Positions 26,857 to 38,108 of a stretch of 64,000 bases of DNA are shown piece after piece. A program made the translations under genes and the position numbers. Each line of letters begins with the position of its first letter. The stretch's first letter is position 1. The stretch is from DATJPD01 sp036394195 (GTDB lineage Bacteria > Pseudomonadota > Alphaproteobacteria > CACIAM-22H2): NCBI GenBank assembly GCA_036394195.1, contig DASWFO010000062.1, positions 24,767 through 88,766 on the forward strand, written 5' to 3'. Under the pieces are notes generated by a model. That model made no database searches. It was given only the letters and a program-made list of their open reading frames with translations, and was not told the origin of the DNA.

Positions 26857-27221
26857 TCGAGGGCTCCCTTCCGCCACTCATAGGCGAAGCCGACGGTCAG
26901 CACGCCGAGAAAGATGACCATCGACCAGAAACCGAACATGCCGATGTCGCCCAGCGTCACCGCCCACGGGAACAGGAACGCGACCTCGAGGTCGAAGATG
27001 ATGAACAGGATCGCGACCAGATAGTAGCGCACGTCGAATTTGCGCCGCGCATCCTCGAACGCCTCGAACCCGCACTCATAGGCCGACAGTTTCTCGGAAT
27101 CCGGCTTCTGGCGCGCAGCGATCAGCGACACGACGACCATCGCCGCCGACAGCACGGTCGCGATCCCCAGAAAGATAAGGATCGGGAGGTATTCCCGAAG
27201 CATGGCGATCTGGCTTTCCAT
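26847..27221 (-). CDS. nuoA: NADH-quinone oxidoreductase subunit A
   Basis: Three-helix membrane subunit near the quinone channel. 124 residues from ATG 27221; an ATG at 27203 is an alternative. Conserved YECGFEAFEDARRKFDVRYY (loop) and FDLEVAFLFPWA are present. It is the first gene of the operon, and a candidate promoter lies about 160 bases upstream. Confidence 0.93.
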   Translation of the reverse strand: MESQIAMLREYLPILIFLGIATVLSAAMVVVSLIAARQKPDSEKLSAYECGFEAFEDARRKFDVRYYLVAILFIIFDLEVAFLFPWAVTLGDIGMFGFWSMVIFLGVLTVGFAYEWRKGALEWE

Positions 27222-27389
27222 CTGAAACCCCGTCTCGAGGCGTCGGGCGCAAGCGGCGGTCCCCGCGCGCTGTCCGACTCCCGCATTGCCGGCCGGCAGT
27301 CTAGCGACCGAGCGAACACAAGAAAAGCAAAGGTTTAGCGTCAGATACCGCGTCCAACGCCGCACCGGAAACTGGCTCTATGGCGGTGC

Positions 27390-27417
27390 AATATAGCCCC
27401 CGGGCGCGGCCTCGCAA
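27390..27417 (-). promoter_or_regulatory. Candidate promoter of the nuo operon
   Basis: On the minus strand TTGCGA (27417-27412) and TATATT (27395-27390) are separated by 16 bp. The predicted start, near 27383, gives a leader of about 160 nt before nuoA. The 240-bp gap has no gene. Confidence 0.4.
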
Positions 27418-27461
27418 GGGCCATGACGTGCACGTTTTCCGGAGAGATTGTCAGAAGTTAA

Positions 27462-27538
<77 letters not shown>

Positions 27539-27579
27539 GCGATTAGGAACGGAGGGTGTACAGGTGGGCACTCCGCCCG

Positions 27580-28005
27580 TCAAGGAGAAGGACCGGCGGG
27601 TTGCTGGTCGACGCCGGCCTCGACGCCGAGCCACGCCAGCGCCTCCTCCAGCCGCTCGCAGACGGTGACCTTGAGGTTGCGCTCGACCAACAGCCGCATG
27701 CCGTAGCGGGCGGGATGGATGAGCGGCGGCGTGCCCACGACCGCGGTTCGAAATCCGATCTTTCGGCCTTCGATGAGCGCATTGATGCGCGGCTGAAGCG
27801 CGAAGGACACCATTTCGAACCTCTCGCGGAGCGTCGGGTCGCCGGTCACCCCCTGACAGTCGATCAGGAGATTGAGGAGCCGGTGCCGTTGACCGGCGCT
27901 CACAATCGCCGCGAGGACCCGTTTCATCTCCTCGGCGGCATATTCGCCGGTCACCGTGGCGTGGAGATAGGTCGGCATCGGGTGAAGGTCGAGCGTCACG
28001 CTCAC
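27580..28005 (-). CDS. SpoIIAA/STAS-like hypothetical protein
   Basis: A 141-residue soluble protein starting at GTG 28005, ten bases after the mtnA stop, so probably in one operon. The pattern YLHATVTGEYAAEEMKRVL, then RLLNLLIDCQGVTGDPT and TAVVGTPPLIHPARYGMRLLVER (here cut by commas), alternates beta strands and helices as in SpoIIAA-like/STAS proteins. No phosphorylation-site Ser is evident (CQGVTG). The function is unknown. Confidence 0.65.
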   Translation of the reverse strand: MSVTLDLHPMPTYLHATVTGEYAAEEMKRVLAAIVSAGQRHRLLNLLIDCQGVTGDPTLRERFEMVSFALQPRINALIEGRKIGFRTAVVGTPPLIHPARYGMRLLVERNLKVTVCERLEEALAWLGVEAGVDQQPAGPSP

Positions 28006-28015
28006 GAGAGCGGCC

Positions 28016-29128
28016 TCATTCCCCGGTTGCGGCCGCCTGCCGCTCCGGGAAGAGCCTCAGCAACCCCTCGCGCGTGGCCGGAGCCACGCCGCGCTCGGTG
28101 ATCAGGCCGGTGACCAGGCGCGCCGGCGTCACGTCGAAGCCGTAATTCGCCGCCGGGCTGCCGGGGGCCGTGATCTCGACCGTCGCGACCGTGCCGTCGG
28201 CCGCCCGGCCGGTCATGCGCGTCACCTCGGCGGCGTCGCGCTCCTCGATCGGGATCTCGCGGACACCGTCGCTGATCGTCCAGTCGATGGTCGGGCTCGG
28301 CAGGGCGACGTAGAACGGCACGCCGTTGTCGCGCGCGGCGAGCGCCTTCAGGTAGGTGCCGATCTTGTTGCACACGTCGCCGCCCGCGGTGACTCGGTCC
28401 GTGCCGACGATGCACATGTCGACCTTGCCGTGCTGCATCAGATGGCCGCCGGCGTTGTCGACGATGATCGTATGCGGAACGCCGTGCCGGCCGAGCTCCC
28501 ACGCGGTGAGCGAGGCGCCCTGGTTGCGCGGCCGCGTCTCGTCGACCCAGACATGCAGCGGAATGCCGGAATCGTGCGCCATATAGATCGGCGCCAGCGC
28601 CGTGCCCCAGTCCACCGTGGCGAGCCAACCCGCATTGCAATGGGTCAAGATGTTCAACCGCTGGGTTCGGCCGCGCCCGTCCGCGATGCCGCGGATGACG
28701 GCGAGCCCGTTCTCGCCGATCGCATGGTTGATCGCCACGTCTTCATCGCAGATCTCGCCGGCGCGACTCCACGCCACGTCCGGCCGCGACGCGGGCGACA
28801 GGCGCTTGAGGCGCTGACGCATGGCGTCCAGCGCCCAGCGCAGGTTGATCGCTGTCGGCCGGGTCGCCAGCAGCGTGTCATAGGTGTCGGTCAGCGCCGC
28901 GTCGGACGCATCCTGCCGCATGGCGAGCGCCACGCCGTAGGCGGCGGTGGCGCCGATCAAGGGCGCTCCCCGCACCTGCATGGATTTGATGGCATGCGCC
29001 GCCTCGGCCATGGTCGTCAGGCGCAGAAGCGCAAATTGGTGCGGCAGCTTGGTCTGGTCGATGATCTCGACCGTCCGGCCGTCGGCGGCGGCCCAGATGC
29101 TGCGATAGTGTTTCCCGTCGACTTTCAT
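28016..29128 (-). CDS. mtnA: S-methyl-5-thioribose-1-phosphate isomerase
   Basis: Converts 5-methylthioribose-1-phosphate to the ribulose form in methionine salvage. 370 residues. The motif RGAPLIGATAAYG, catalytic-Cys segment ILTHCNAGWLAT and catalytic-Asp segment IVGTDRVTAGGDVCNKIGTY agree with MtnA rather than eIF2B-type paralogues. The ATG at 29128 begins MKVDGKHYRSIW; upstream frame extension is not protein-like. No other methionine-salvage gene is in the window. Confidence 0.92.
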   Translation of the reverse strand: MKVDGKHYRSIWAAADGRTVEIIDQTKLPHQFALLRLTTMAEAAHAIKSMQVRGAPLIGATAAYGVALAMRQDASDAALTDTYDTLLATRPTAINLRWALDAMRQRLKRLSPASRPDVAWSRAGEICDEDVAINHAIGENGLAVIRGIADGRGRTQRLNILTHCNAGWLATVDWGTALAPIYMAHDSGIPLHVWVDETRPRNQGASLTAWELGRHGVPHTIIVDNAGGHLMQHGKVDMCIVGTDRVTAGGDVCNKIGTYLKALAARDNGVPFYVALPSPTIDWTISDGVREIPIEERDAAEVTRMTGRAADGTVATVEITAPGSPAANYGFDVTPARLVTGLITERGVAPATREGLLRLFPERQAAATGE

Positions 29129-29247
29129 GGCGTTGTCCTGATGCGGCGTCGGGCGGAGTTTAACGCAGGCTTGCCCTGCATATAAGTTCCGATTACACAT
29201 CGAACCGGGGCCCGGTCGCGGGGTTTTACTCATTTCGAGCGGTCAAA

Positions 29248-30081
29248 ATGAGCAGACGAAACGATGTTCTCACTCTCCTTGCGGTTGTGACGGGGCTTCT
29301 GCTCGCCGTCCCAGAGGCCGGCGCGCAGCCGGCAGCACCGCCCAATACGCTCACCTTCCAGTGGGCGCCCGGTCTCGAAGTCCACAACCAGGCGTATCGC
29401 GAGCCGTCGATCGGCGTCAAAGAGGACGGCTGGTTCGGCGGCGGGACCTTGGACGCGCGGGCGGTCTACAACGGCTGGCAGCTCCGGGGCGAAGGGCTGC
29501 TCGCATATGGCCGGATGGACTACTCGGGCAGCGGCACGGTCAACGGCATCGATGACCTGGAAGTGGAGTTGCGCGTGCTGGGCGCCTATGCGATCCGCCT
29601 GGATGCGCAAGGCGACGAAATCACGCCCTATGCCGGGTACGGCTATCGCGTCCTCGAAGATTATCTCGGCGGCAAGACCACCTCGACCGGCGCCCGCGGC
29701 TACGACCGGCAGTCGCAATACCATTACATCCCGATGGGACTCGAAGCCCGCCTGGGCCTGGCACCCGGCTGGAGCGTGAAGCCGCGGGCCGAGTACGACT
29801 ACTTCATCCGCGGCTACCAGGACAGCTACCTGTCGCAGGCCATCGCCGGTCTGCAGGACGTCCGCAACACCCAGACCTCCGGCTACGGCGTGCGCGGTTC
29901 GCTCACGCTGCAGACGAATTTCGGCCCGACGCCGGTCGAGTTCGGTCCGTTCGTCCGCTACTGGAAGATCCAGCAGTCGGACACCCAGCCGGTGATCTTC
30001 CGCGGCGTGACGGTCGCCGGCGGCTTCGAGCCGGCCAACCACACCACCGAGATCGGGTTCGGATTCAAAGTCTGGTTCTGA
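29248..30081 (+). CDS. Outer-membrane beta-barrel protein
   Basis: A 277-residue protein with a signal peptide (LTLLAVVTGLLLAVPEAGAQ) and alternating amphipathic strands rich in Gly, Tyr and aromatic residues (YAGYGYRVLEDYLGG, YDYFIRGYQDSYL). It ends in phenylalanine (FGFKVWF), the usual outer-membrane insertion signal. The strand pattern suggests a 10-12-stranded barrel. Ligand unknown. It lies alone on the plus strand among minus-strand core genes. Confidence 0.75.
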   Translation: MSRRNDVLTLLAVVTGLLLAVPEAGAQPAAPPNTLTFQWAPGLEVHNQAYREPSIGVKEDGWFGGGTLDARAVYNGWQLRGEGLLAYGRMDYSGSGTVNGIDDLEVELRVLGAYAIRLDAQGDEITPYAGYGYRVLEDYLGGKTTSTGARGYDRQSQYHYIPMGLEARLGLAPGWSVKPRAEYDYFIRGYQDSYLSQAIAGLQDVRNTQTSGYGVRGSLTLQTNFGPTPVEFGPFVRYWKIQQSDTQPVIFRGVTVAGGFEPANHTTEIGFGFKVWF

Positions 30082-30096
30082 GCGGACAGTCAGGGA

Positions 30097-30126
30097 GCAC
30101 CGGCCGCGCCTCGGGCCGGCCGGTGC
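30097..30126. terminator. Stem-loop downstream of the outer-membrane protein gene
   Basis: Perfect 10-bp arms GCACCGGCCG and CGGCCGGTGC with a 10-nt loop, 16 bases after the stop. No T tract follows, so intrinsic termination is uncertain. Confidence 0.4.
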
Positions 30127-30139
30127 CACGCCGCAAGGC

Positions 30140-30214
30140 TGGTGGGCGGTGAGGGTTTCGAACCCCCGACCCTCTCGGTGTAAACGAGATGCTCTACCGC
30201 TGAGCTAACCGCCC
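30140..30214 (-). tRNA. tRNA-Val (TAC)
   Basis: A 75-nt cloverleaf with encoded CCA. Acceptor GGGCGGT pairs with ACCGCCC. The anticodon stem TCTCG/CGAGA encloses TTTACAC, anticodon TAC. The T-arm is GGGGG-TTCGAAA-CCCTC. Confidence 0.95.
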
Positions 30215-30237
30215 GCGGGATTCTTATAGCAGAAAGC

Positions 30238-30286
30238 CTGGATCCCGGGTCGCGCCGCATCGGAATGCGGCTCGCCCGGGATGACG
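30238..30286. repeat. REP-like palindrome downstream of hupB
   Basis: Imperfect inverted repeat from CTGGATCCCGGG to CCCGGGATGACG around a GCCGCAT/ATGCGGC stem. It lies between the tRNA-Val gene and the hupB stop and may act as a transcript-end structure. Confidence 0.5.
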
Positions 30287-30299
30287 CGCGAAGCGCCCG

Positions 30300-30572
30300 T
30301 CAATTCACGGCGTCTTTCAGGGCCTTGCCGGCCTTGAACTTCGGCAGCTTGATGGCCTTGATGTTGATGGTCGCGCCGGTGCGGGGGTCGCGCCCCTTAC
30401 TCGCCTTGCGGTTGCGCACGTAAAACGCGCCGAAGCCGACCAGGCGCACCTCGGTTCCCTTCTTCAGCGCCCTGGTGATGACGTCGAGCATCGCCTCGAC
30501 CGCTTCGATGGCATCCGTCTTCGACATCTCCGTCCTCAGCGCGACCGCCGCCGCCAAATCAATCTTGTTCAC
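30300..30572 (-). CDS. hupB: DNA-binding protein HU
   Basis: Nucleoid protein that bends DNA. 90 residues from GTG 30572, with AGGGGGAT upstream. The signature GFGAFYVRNRKASKGRDPRT, with the beta-arm proline-containing tip, matches HU. It follows lon, as in many proteobacteria; a strong terminator separates the two, so it has its own promoter. Confidence 0.93.
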   Translation of the reverse strand: MNKIDLAAAVALRTEMSKTDAIEAVEAMLDVITRALKKGTEVRLVGFGAFYVRNRKASKGRDPRTGATINIKAIKLPKFKAGKALKDAVN

Positions 30573-30641
30573 GGACCGGGATCCCCCTTGCGAACTGCAG
30601 GCGACGCGGCTGTGAGCGCCGTCGTTCACCCGAACGCTTCG

Positions 30642-30670
30642 AATTTCCGCTGCACGAAAAATTTTGTCAA
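30642..30670 (-). promoter_or_regulatory. Candidate hupB promoter
   Basis: On the minus strand, consensus TTGACA (30670-30665), a 17-bp spacer and GAAATT (30647-30642). The predicted start is about 60 bases before the hupB GTG. Confidence 0.5.
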
Positions 30671-30746
30671 TCGCGGGGCCGGTGAGTTGCGTGGATAATT
30701 TTTTTAAGAACTTTTCCGTGCAGCGCGCGGGCACGGCCTCGCCACA

Positions 30747-30781
30747 AACAAAAACGCCTCCGGTCCAAAGACCGGAGGCGT
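30747..30781 (-). terminator. Intrinsic terminator of lon
   Basis: On the minus strand, a perfect 12-bp stem ACGCCTCCGGTC with loop TTTG and then TTTTTGTTTG. It lies 22 bases after the lon stop, a textbook rho-independent terminator. Confidence 0.88.
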
Positions 30782-30802
30782 TGATTGCTGCGACCGATCG
30801 CG

Positions 30803-33220
<2,418 letters not shown>

Positions 33221-33350
33221 GGTACCTCGGTGTAGGCTAGGGTCCCGCTCGGAATTTGGCCGATTGGCCAGCGGGACAGGGCGCCCGCAATGGTCAACCA
33301 CTGATTCGTCGGCGGGGCGCCTTCAAACAGTTAGGTTATGTGGCGTTGCC

Positions 33351-33374
33351 GCACGGATCGTTCAAGATCCGTGC
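33351..33374. other. Stem-loop in the clpX-lon gap
   Basis: Perfect 9-bp arms GCACGGATC and GATCCGTGC with a 6-nt loop, about ten bases after the clpX stop on the minus strand. No T tract follows; it may attenuate read-through into lon. Confidence 0.45.
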
Positions 33375-33382
33375 CGGGGGAT

Positions 33383-34654
33383 CTAGGCGGAGCTTCCGGA
33401 AACCGAGTCGCTGCGACGATCCGCATAGATCTGAAGGGGCTTGGCGCGGCCCTCGACGACCTCCTTGTTGATGACCACTTCCTCGACCCCGCTCATGCTC
33501 GGCAGGTCGAACATCGTGTCGAGGAGGATGCTCTCCATGATCGAGCGCAGGCCGCGGGCGCCCGTCTTGCGCGCGATCGCACGCCGGGCCACGGAGCGGA
33601 GGGCGTCATCCGAGAAGCCGAGCCGCAGGCCCTCCATCTCGAACAGCCGCTGGTACTGTTTGACCAGCGCATTCTTCGGTTTCACCAGGATCTCGACCAG
33701 CGCGGCCTCGCTCAGGTCGTTCAAGGTGGCGACGACCGGTAGACGGCCGATGAACTCCGGGATCAGCCCGAACTTGAGCAAATCCTCCGGCTCGACCTCC
33801 TTGAGGATCTCGCCGGTCTGGCGTTCGTCGGCGGCGCGCACGTCAGCGCCAAAGCCGATATTCGTGCCGCGGGTCCGCTGCGAGATGATCTTCTCCAGCC
33901 CGGCAAACGCGCCGCCGCAGATGAACAGGATGTTGGTCGTGTCGACCTGCAGGAACTCCTGCTGCGGATGCTTGCGCCCGCCTTGCGGCGGCACCGAAGC
34001 GACGGTGCCTTCCATGATCTTCAGCAGCGCCTGCTGCACGCCTTCACCCGACACGTCGCGGGTGATCGACGGGTTCTCCGACTTGCGGCTGATTTTATCG
34101 ACTTCGTCGATATAGACGATGCCGCGCTGGGCGCGCTCGACGTTGTAGTCGGCGGCCTGGAGCAGGCGCAGGATGATGTTCTCGACGTCCTCGCCGACAT
34201 AGCCGGCTTCGGTCAGCGTCGTCGCATCGGCCATCGTGAACGGCACGTCGATGATCCGCGCCAGGGTCTGGGCCAGCAGCGTCTTGCCGCAGCCGGTCGG
34301 CCCGACCAGCAGGATGTTCGACTTCGAGATCTCGACTTCGTTGTTCTTCGTGCCGATCGACAGCCGCTTGTAGTGGTTGTGGACGGCGACGGACAGCACG
34401 CGCTTGGCATGGTCCTGGCCGATCACATAGTCGTCGAGCACGTTGCAGATGTCGCGCGGCGTGGGCACGCCGTCCCGCGACTTGACCAGGGTGGTCTTGT
34501 GTTCCTCGCGGATGATGTCCATGCACAGTTCGACGCATTCATCGCAGATGAACACCGTCGGACCGGCGATCAGCTTCCGCACCTCATGCTGGCTTTTGCC
34601 GCAAAATGAGCAGTACAGGGTGTTCTTGGAGTCGCCACCGCTGGACTTCGTCAT
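33383..34654 (-). CDS. clpX: ClpX, ATPase subunit of the ClpXP protease
   Basis: AAA+ unfoldase that feeds substrates to ClpP. 423 residues. The N-terminal C4 zinc finger is CSFCGKSQ...ICDECVELC, Walker A GPTGCGKTLLAQ, Walker B IVYIDEVDKI, and the ClpP-binding loop follows the family pattern. GGAGCGACT precedes the ATG. clpP is upstream but separated by 463 bp, so clpX may be transcribed separately. Confidence 0.96.
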   Translation of the reverse strand: MTKSSGGDSKNTLYCSFCGKSQHEVRKLIAGPTVFICDECVELCMDIIREEHKTTLVKSRDGVPTPRDICNVLDDYVIGQDHAKRVLSVAVHNHYKRLSIGTKNNEVEISKSNILLVGPTGCGKTLLAQTLARIIDVPFTMADATTLTEAGYVGEDVENIILRLLQAADYNVERAQRGIVYIDEVDKISRKSENPSITRDVSGEGVQQALLKIMEGTVASVPPQGGRKHPQQEFLQVDTTNILFICGGAFAGLEKIISQRTRGTNIGFGADVRAADERQTGEILKEVEPEDLLKFGLIPEFIGRLPVVATLNDLSEAALVEILVKPKNALVKQYQRLFEMEGLRLGFSDDALRSVARRAIARKTGARGLRSIMESILLDTMFDLPSMSGVEEVVINKEVVEGRAKPLQIYADRRSDSVSGSSA

Positions 34655-34852
34655 AGTCGCTCCGTTATCGGCCGGGCCACACCCTGACAGCTAAAGGGCC
34701 TTGGCTCGGCTCACTTCATGTTAGCGGCAGGTCCATGACGGCACAACGCCTAAAACCTGCCGGCCCCTAGATATCGGGGGGTTAGCCGGTCCCCGACCCC
34801 TCGCAGTAGTGTCCGTCGTGGCGCCACCGAAAGATCATCCGGAGAACCCCAG

Positions 34853-34877
34853 ATATATAGTGGCACCCCTCCGTCAA
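34853..34877 (-). promoter_or_regulatory. Candidate clpX promoter
   Basis: In the 463-bp clpP-clpX gap, the minus strand shows TTGACG (34877-34872) and a TATATAT run (about 34861-34853). The spacing of the best hexamers is a little short. The rest of the gap has no credible gene; the plus-strand ORF 34809-35075 lacks protein features. Confidence 0.35.
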
Positions 34878-35079
34878 CGAAAGGTAAACCCTATTTGTGC
34901 CCTCAAATCCACGTGGCCGAGGGTCTATCGCGCCCGGAGACCGCCCGCCGGCCGCGAAACTGGCGTAAAGCGCCGGTTACCCGGGCGTCACCGGCCATCG
35001 AGGGGTAAACGCACGAACCATGCCATAGAGGCAACGGTCGGGAGCCGCGCCCGGCAGTCCCGGCGGGGTCCGTGAGCTT

Positions 35080-35105
35080 GGAGGCGGACCACGGTGGCCG
35101 CCTCC
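35080..35105. terminator. Stem-loop after clpP
   Basis: Arms GGAGGCGG and CCGCCTCC (8 bp) with a 10-nt GC-rich loop, 12 bases beyond the clpP stop on the minus strand. There is no clear T tract, so it could be an RNA-end structure rather than a full terminator. Confidence 0.45.
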
Positions 35106-35117
35106 GTCCTACCCGGA

Positions 35118-35756
35118 TCAGGCGGCCTTGGCGTCCTCGGGCCGCGGCGGGCGGCTGGTCACCACCTCGTCGATGAGGCCGAACGCCTTGGCCTCGTCCG
35201 GCGACATGAACTTGTCGCGCTCGACCGCCCGCTCGATGGTCTCCAGGTTCTGGCCGGTGTGGTGCATATAGATCTCGTTCAGCCGCTTGCGCAGGCTGAG
35301 GATCTCGCGGGCCTGAATCTCGATGTCGGTGGCCTGCCCCTGCGCCCCGCCCGACGGTTGATGGACCATGATCCGCGAGTTGGGCAGCGAGAACCGCTTG
35401 CCCTTGGCGCCGGCGGTCAGCAGCAGCGAGCCCATCGAGGCGGCCTGCCCGATGCAGACCGTGGCGACGTCCGGGCGGATGTACTGCATGGTGTCGTAGA
35501 TCGCGAGGCCCGAGCTGACGATGCCGCCCGGCGAATTGACGTAGAAGGAGATGTCCTTCTTCGGATTTTCAGACTCAAGGAACAGCAGCTGCGCGCAGAC
35601 CAAGCTCGCGACACCGTCGTTCACCGGCCCGACGAGAAAAATGATCCGCTCCTTCAACAGCCGCGAATAGATGTCGAAGGCGCGCTCGCCGCGTGCGGTC
35701 TGCTCGATGACCATCGGTACGAGGGTGTTCATCTGCGTGTCGATGCGCTCGCTCAT
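35118..35756 (-). CDS. clpP: ClpP, proteolytic subunit
   Basis: Serine protease that forms the ClpXP chamber. 212 residues. The nucleophile is in CIGQAASMGSLLL and the catalytic His in RIMVHQPSGG; the Asp is near the family position. The ATG at 35756 is favoured over the one at 35762 because GAGGAC lies at normal spacing. It is between tig and clpX, the usual order. Confidence 0.95.
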   Translation of the reverse strand: MSERIDTQMNTLVPMVIEQTARGERAFDIYSRLLKERIIFLVGPVNDGVASLVCAQLLFLESENPKKDISFYVNSPGGIVSSGLAIYDTMQYIRPDVATVCIGQAASMGSLLLTAGAKGKRFSLPNSRIMVHQPSGGAQGQATDIEIQAREILSLRKRLNEIYMHHTGQNLETIERAVERDKFMSPDEAKAFGLIDEVVTSRPPRPEDAKAA

Positions 35757-35806
35757 AGTCATGTCCTCGCTGGTTCGTCGCCCTATGTCTCTACTTTACC
35801 CTGCGG

Positions 35807-37144
35807 TTACGCTGCTGTCGCCTCGTCGTCGGGATCCTTCAGCAGATCGGCCGACGAGACCGGCTTGTCGGTCACCTTCGCCATTTCGACGATGAAGTCG
35901 ATGACCTTGTCCTCGAACAGCGGCGCCCGCAACTGAGCCAGCGCTTCGGGCTGATTGCGGTAGAAATCCACCACCTTGCGCTCCTGGCCCGGGAAGCGGC
36001 GCGCTTCCTCGATCAGGGCCCGGTTGACCTCTTCCTGGGTGACCTCGATGTTGTTGAGCCGCCCCACCTCGGACAGCAACAGCCCCAGGCGCACCCGCCG
36101 CTCGGCGATGCCGCGGAACTCCTTCTTGAGGTCGTCGTCGGACTTGCCGGTGATGGTCGGGTCCTGGTCGCCGCGCTTGCGCGCCTCCTCGACGCTGCGC
36201 CAGATCGCGTCGAACTCCATGTCGACCATGCCCTGTGGCACCTGGAAATCGTGCGTCTCCGCCAGCTTGTCAAGGAGCTGCCGCTTCAGCCGGGCGCGCG
36301 AGCGCCGCGAATAGTCGCGGGTGATCTGCTCGCCGACCGATTTCTTGAGCGTCGGCACGTCGTCGAAGCCCATCGCCTTGGCAAAGGCCTCGTCGACCAC
36401 CGCCGGCTGCTTTTCGTGGATCTCTTTGATGGTCACGGTGAAGACCGCGTCCTTCCCGGCGAGCTTGTCGCTGCCGTATTCCTTCGGGAAGGTGACCTTC
36501 ACGTCGGTCGTCGTCCCGGCTTTGTGGCCGACCAGCTGATCCTCGAAGCCCGGGATGAACTGATTGCTCCCGAGCTCGAGCCGGTGGTCCTTTGCCGCCC
36601 CGCCCGGGAATTCCTGGCCGTCGATGCGCCCGACGAAGTCGATTACCGCGACGTCGCCCTTCTGGGTCGGGCGTTCGGCGGTCACTTTATCGGTCTTGCG
36701 GTTATGCTCGGCGATCCGCTCGAGCGCCGAATTGATCTCCTCGTCGCTGGCTTCGGCCTTCATCCGCTCCAGCGACAGGTCGCCGAAATTCATCGGCTTG
36801 ATGTCGGGCAGGAGCTCGACCGCCATCTTGTATTCGAGGTTGTTGCCTTCGGTGAACGAGGTGATCTCGATCTTCGGCTGTACCGCCGGCCGCAGGCCGC
36901 GCTCGCCCATGGCCTGGCTCGAGGAATCATTGACCGCCCGCTCCAGCACCTCGCCCAGCACCGACTGACCGAAGCGCTTCTTCAGCACCGGCATCGGCAC
37001 CTTGCCCGGGCGGAAGCCCGGCAACTTGGCCGTCCGGCCGAGCTCCTCCAGCCGGTCATTCATCTTGGTTTCGATATCGGTGGACGCTACGACGACCTTG
37101 AACTCGCGCTTGAGGCCTTCGCTGCTGATTTCGGTGACTTGCAT
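35807..37144 (-). CDS. tig: Trigger factor
   Basis: Ribosome-bound chaperone with peptidyl-prolyl isomerase activity. 445 residues. The N-terminal ribosome-binding signature GFRPGKVPMPVLKKRFG is present, then a FKBP-type domain (KGDVAVIDFVGRIDGQEFPGG) and a helical C-terminal domain. It heads the tig-clpP-clpX-lon-hupB series. Confidence 0.95.
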   Translation of the reverse strand: MQVTEISSEGLKREFKVVVASTDIETKMNDRLEELGRTAKLPGFRPGKVPMPVLKKRFGQSVLGEVLERAVNDSSSQAMGERGLRPAVQPKIEITSFTEGNNLEYKMAVELLPDIKPMNFGDLSLERMKAEASDEEINSALERIAEHNRKTDKVTAERPTQKGDVAVIDFVGRIDGQEFPGGAAKDHRLELGSNQFIPGFEDQLVGHKAGTTTDVKVTFPKEYGSDKLAGKDAVFTVTIKEIHEKQPAVVDEAFAKAMGFDDVPTLKKSVGEQITRDYSRRSRARLKRQLLDKLAETHDFQVPQGMVDMEFDAIWRSVEEARKRGDQDPTITGKSDDDLKKEFRGIAERRVRLGLLLSEVGRLNNIEVTQEEVNRALIEEARRFPGQERKVVDFYRNQPEALAQLRAPLFEDKVIDFIVEMAKVTDKPVSSADLLKDPDDEATAA

Positions 37145-37250
37145 GGGCGGGATCGTCGCTCGGATAGGATTAGGGTTTCAGGCGTCTTCGCGCCTATCGG
37201 GGGCTCGGACGGGTATGGGGCTCGGACGGGCGTTCTCCGCGGCGGGCGTC

Positions 37251-37335
37251 TGGTGCGGGCGGAGGGACTTGAACCCACACGACTTTCGTCACCAGAACCT
37301 AAATCTGGCGTGTCTACCAGTTCCACCACGCCCGC
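37251..37335 (-). tRNA. tRNA-Leu (TAG)
   Basis: An 85-nt class II tRNA with encoded CCA. Acceptor GCGGGCG pairs perfectly with CGCCCGC. The anticodon stem CCAGA/TCTGG encloses TTTAGGT, anticodon TAG. A long variable arm (GTGACGAAAGTCGT) precedes the T-arm. Confidence 0.95.
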
Positions 37336-37477
37336 GCCCGGGCCTTAAGCCGGCTTCACGGGCCAGCTATGTAGAGTGTTCACAAACCCGCGTCAATATT
37401 GGGCCAGGGACAGCCTTGCAGGGAGCCGAACCCAGTCTTATGATATACGGCAGTTTCTATGTATAGGGTAAGGCCAC

Positions 37478-37711
37478 ATGCTGATCGCAAAATGGGGCAA
37501 CAGCCTCGCTGTCCGGTTGCCGAAGTCGGTCGTCGAGGCCCTTCGCCTAAAGGAAGGAGATTCGGTCGAGATTCAGGTGACCGGAACGCGCTCCTTCGAG
37601 ATCGGCCGCGCGCCCAACGCACGTGAATTACTGGCGCGCCTGAGAAAGTACCGGGGCCGCCTGCCGGCCGGGTTCAAGTTCGACCGGCTGGAGGCGAATG
37701 AGCGCGGCTGA
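37478..37711 (+). CDS. AbrB/MazE-type antitoxin
   Basis: A 77-residue protein with the swapped-hairpin AbrB DNA-binding domain at its N-terminus: MLIAKWGNSLAVRLPKSVV, then LKEGDSVEIQV. The C-terminal part would bind the toxin. It overlaps the PIN toxin gene by 14 bases. Such antitoxins repress their own operon. Confidence 0.85.
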   Translation: MLIAKWGNSLAVRLPKSVVEALRLKEGDSVEIQVTGTRSFEIGRAPNARELLARLRKYRGRLPAGFKFDRLEANERG

Positions 37712-38105
37712 GGTTTTCTTCGATACCGACGTCCTCGTTTATCTTCTGTCCGCCGATCACGCGAAGGCAGACCGCGCCGAATCATTGATCGCCGCCGGCG
37801 GCACCATCAGCGTCCAGGTGCTCAACGAATTCGTGTCGGTGGCCCTGCGCAAGAGCGCGCTGGACCTCGCCGGCATCCGTGAGATCCTGGCGACTGTCCG
37901 CGCGGTGTGCCGGGTCGCTCCCGTGGACATCGAGACCCACGATCTCGCGCTCGATTTGGTCGAGCGATATCGGTTCTCGATCTACGACGGCCTCATTATC
38001 GCGGCGGCGCTGCGCGCCGAGTGCACGCTGCTCTACAGCGAAGACCTGCATCACGGTCAGGCCATCGACGGGCTTACCATCCAAAATCCGTTTTCCGCTG
38101 CGTAG
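37698..38105 (+). CDS. PIN-domain (VapC-like) toxin
   Basis: A 135-residue PIN ribonuclease. The acidic active-site residues are in place: FFDTDVLVYLL, VLNEFVSVAL, YDGLIIAAAL and LYSEDLHHGQ. PIN toxins of this type cut specific tRNAs or rRNA. It overlaps its AbrB-type antitoxin by 14 bases. Unlike the pair at 4684-5400, this module looks intact. Confidence 0.87.
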   Translation: MSAAEVFFDTDVLVYLLSADHAKADRAESLIAAGGTISVQVLNEFVSVALRKSALDLAGIREILATVRAVCRVAPVDIETHDLALDLVERYRFSIYDGLIIAAALRAECTLLYSEDLHHGQAIDGLTIQNPFSAA

Positions 38106-38108
38106 ATT

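Noticed and set aside
34809..35075. Plus-strand ORF of 88 codons in the clpP-clpX gap
   Set aside because: Composition is Arg/Pro-rich without a domain, ribosome binding site or neighbours; the gap is better read as regulatory.
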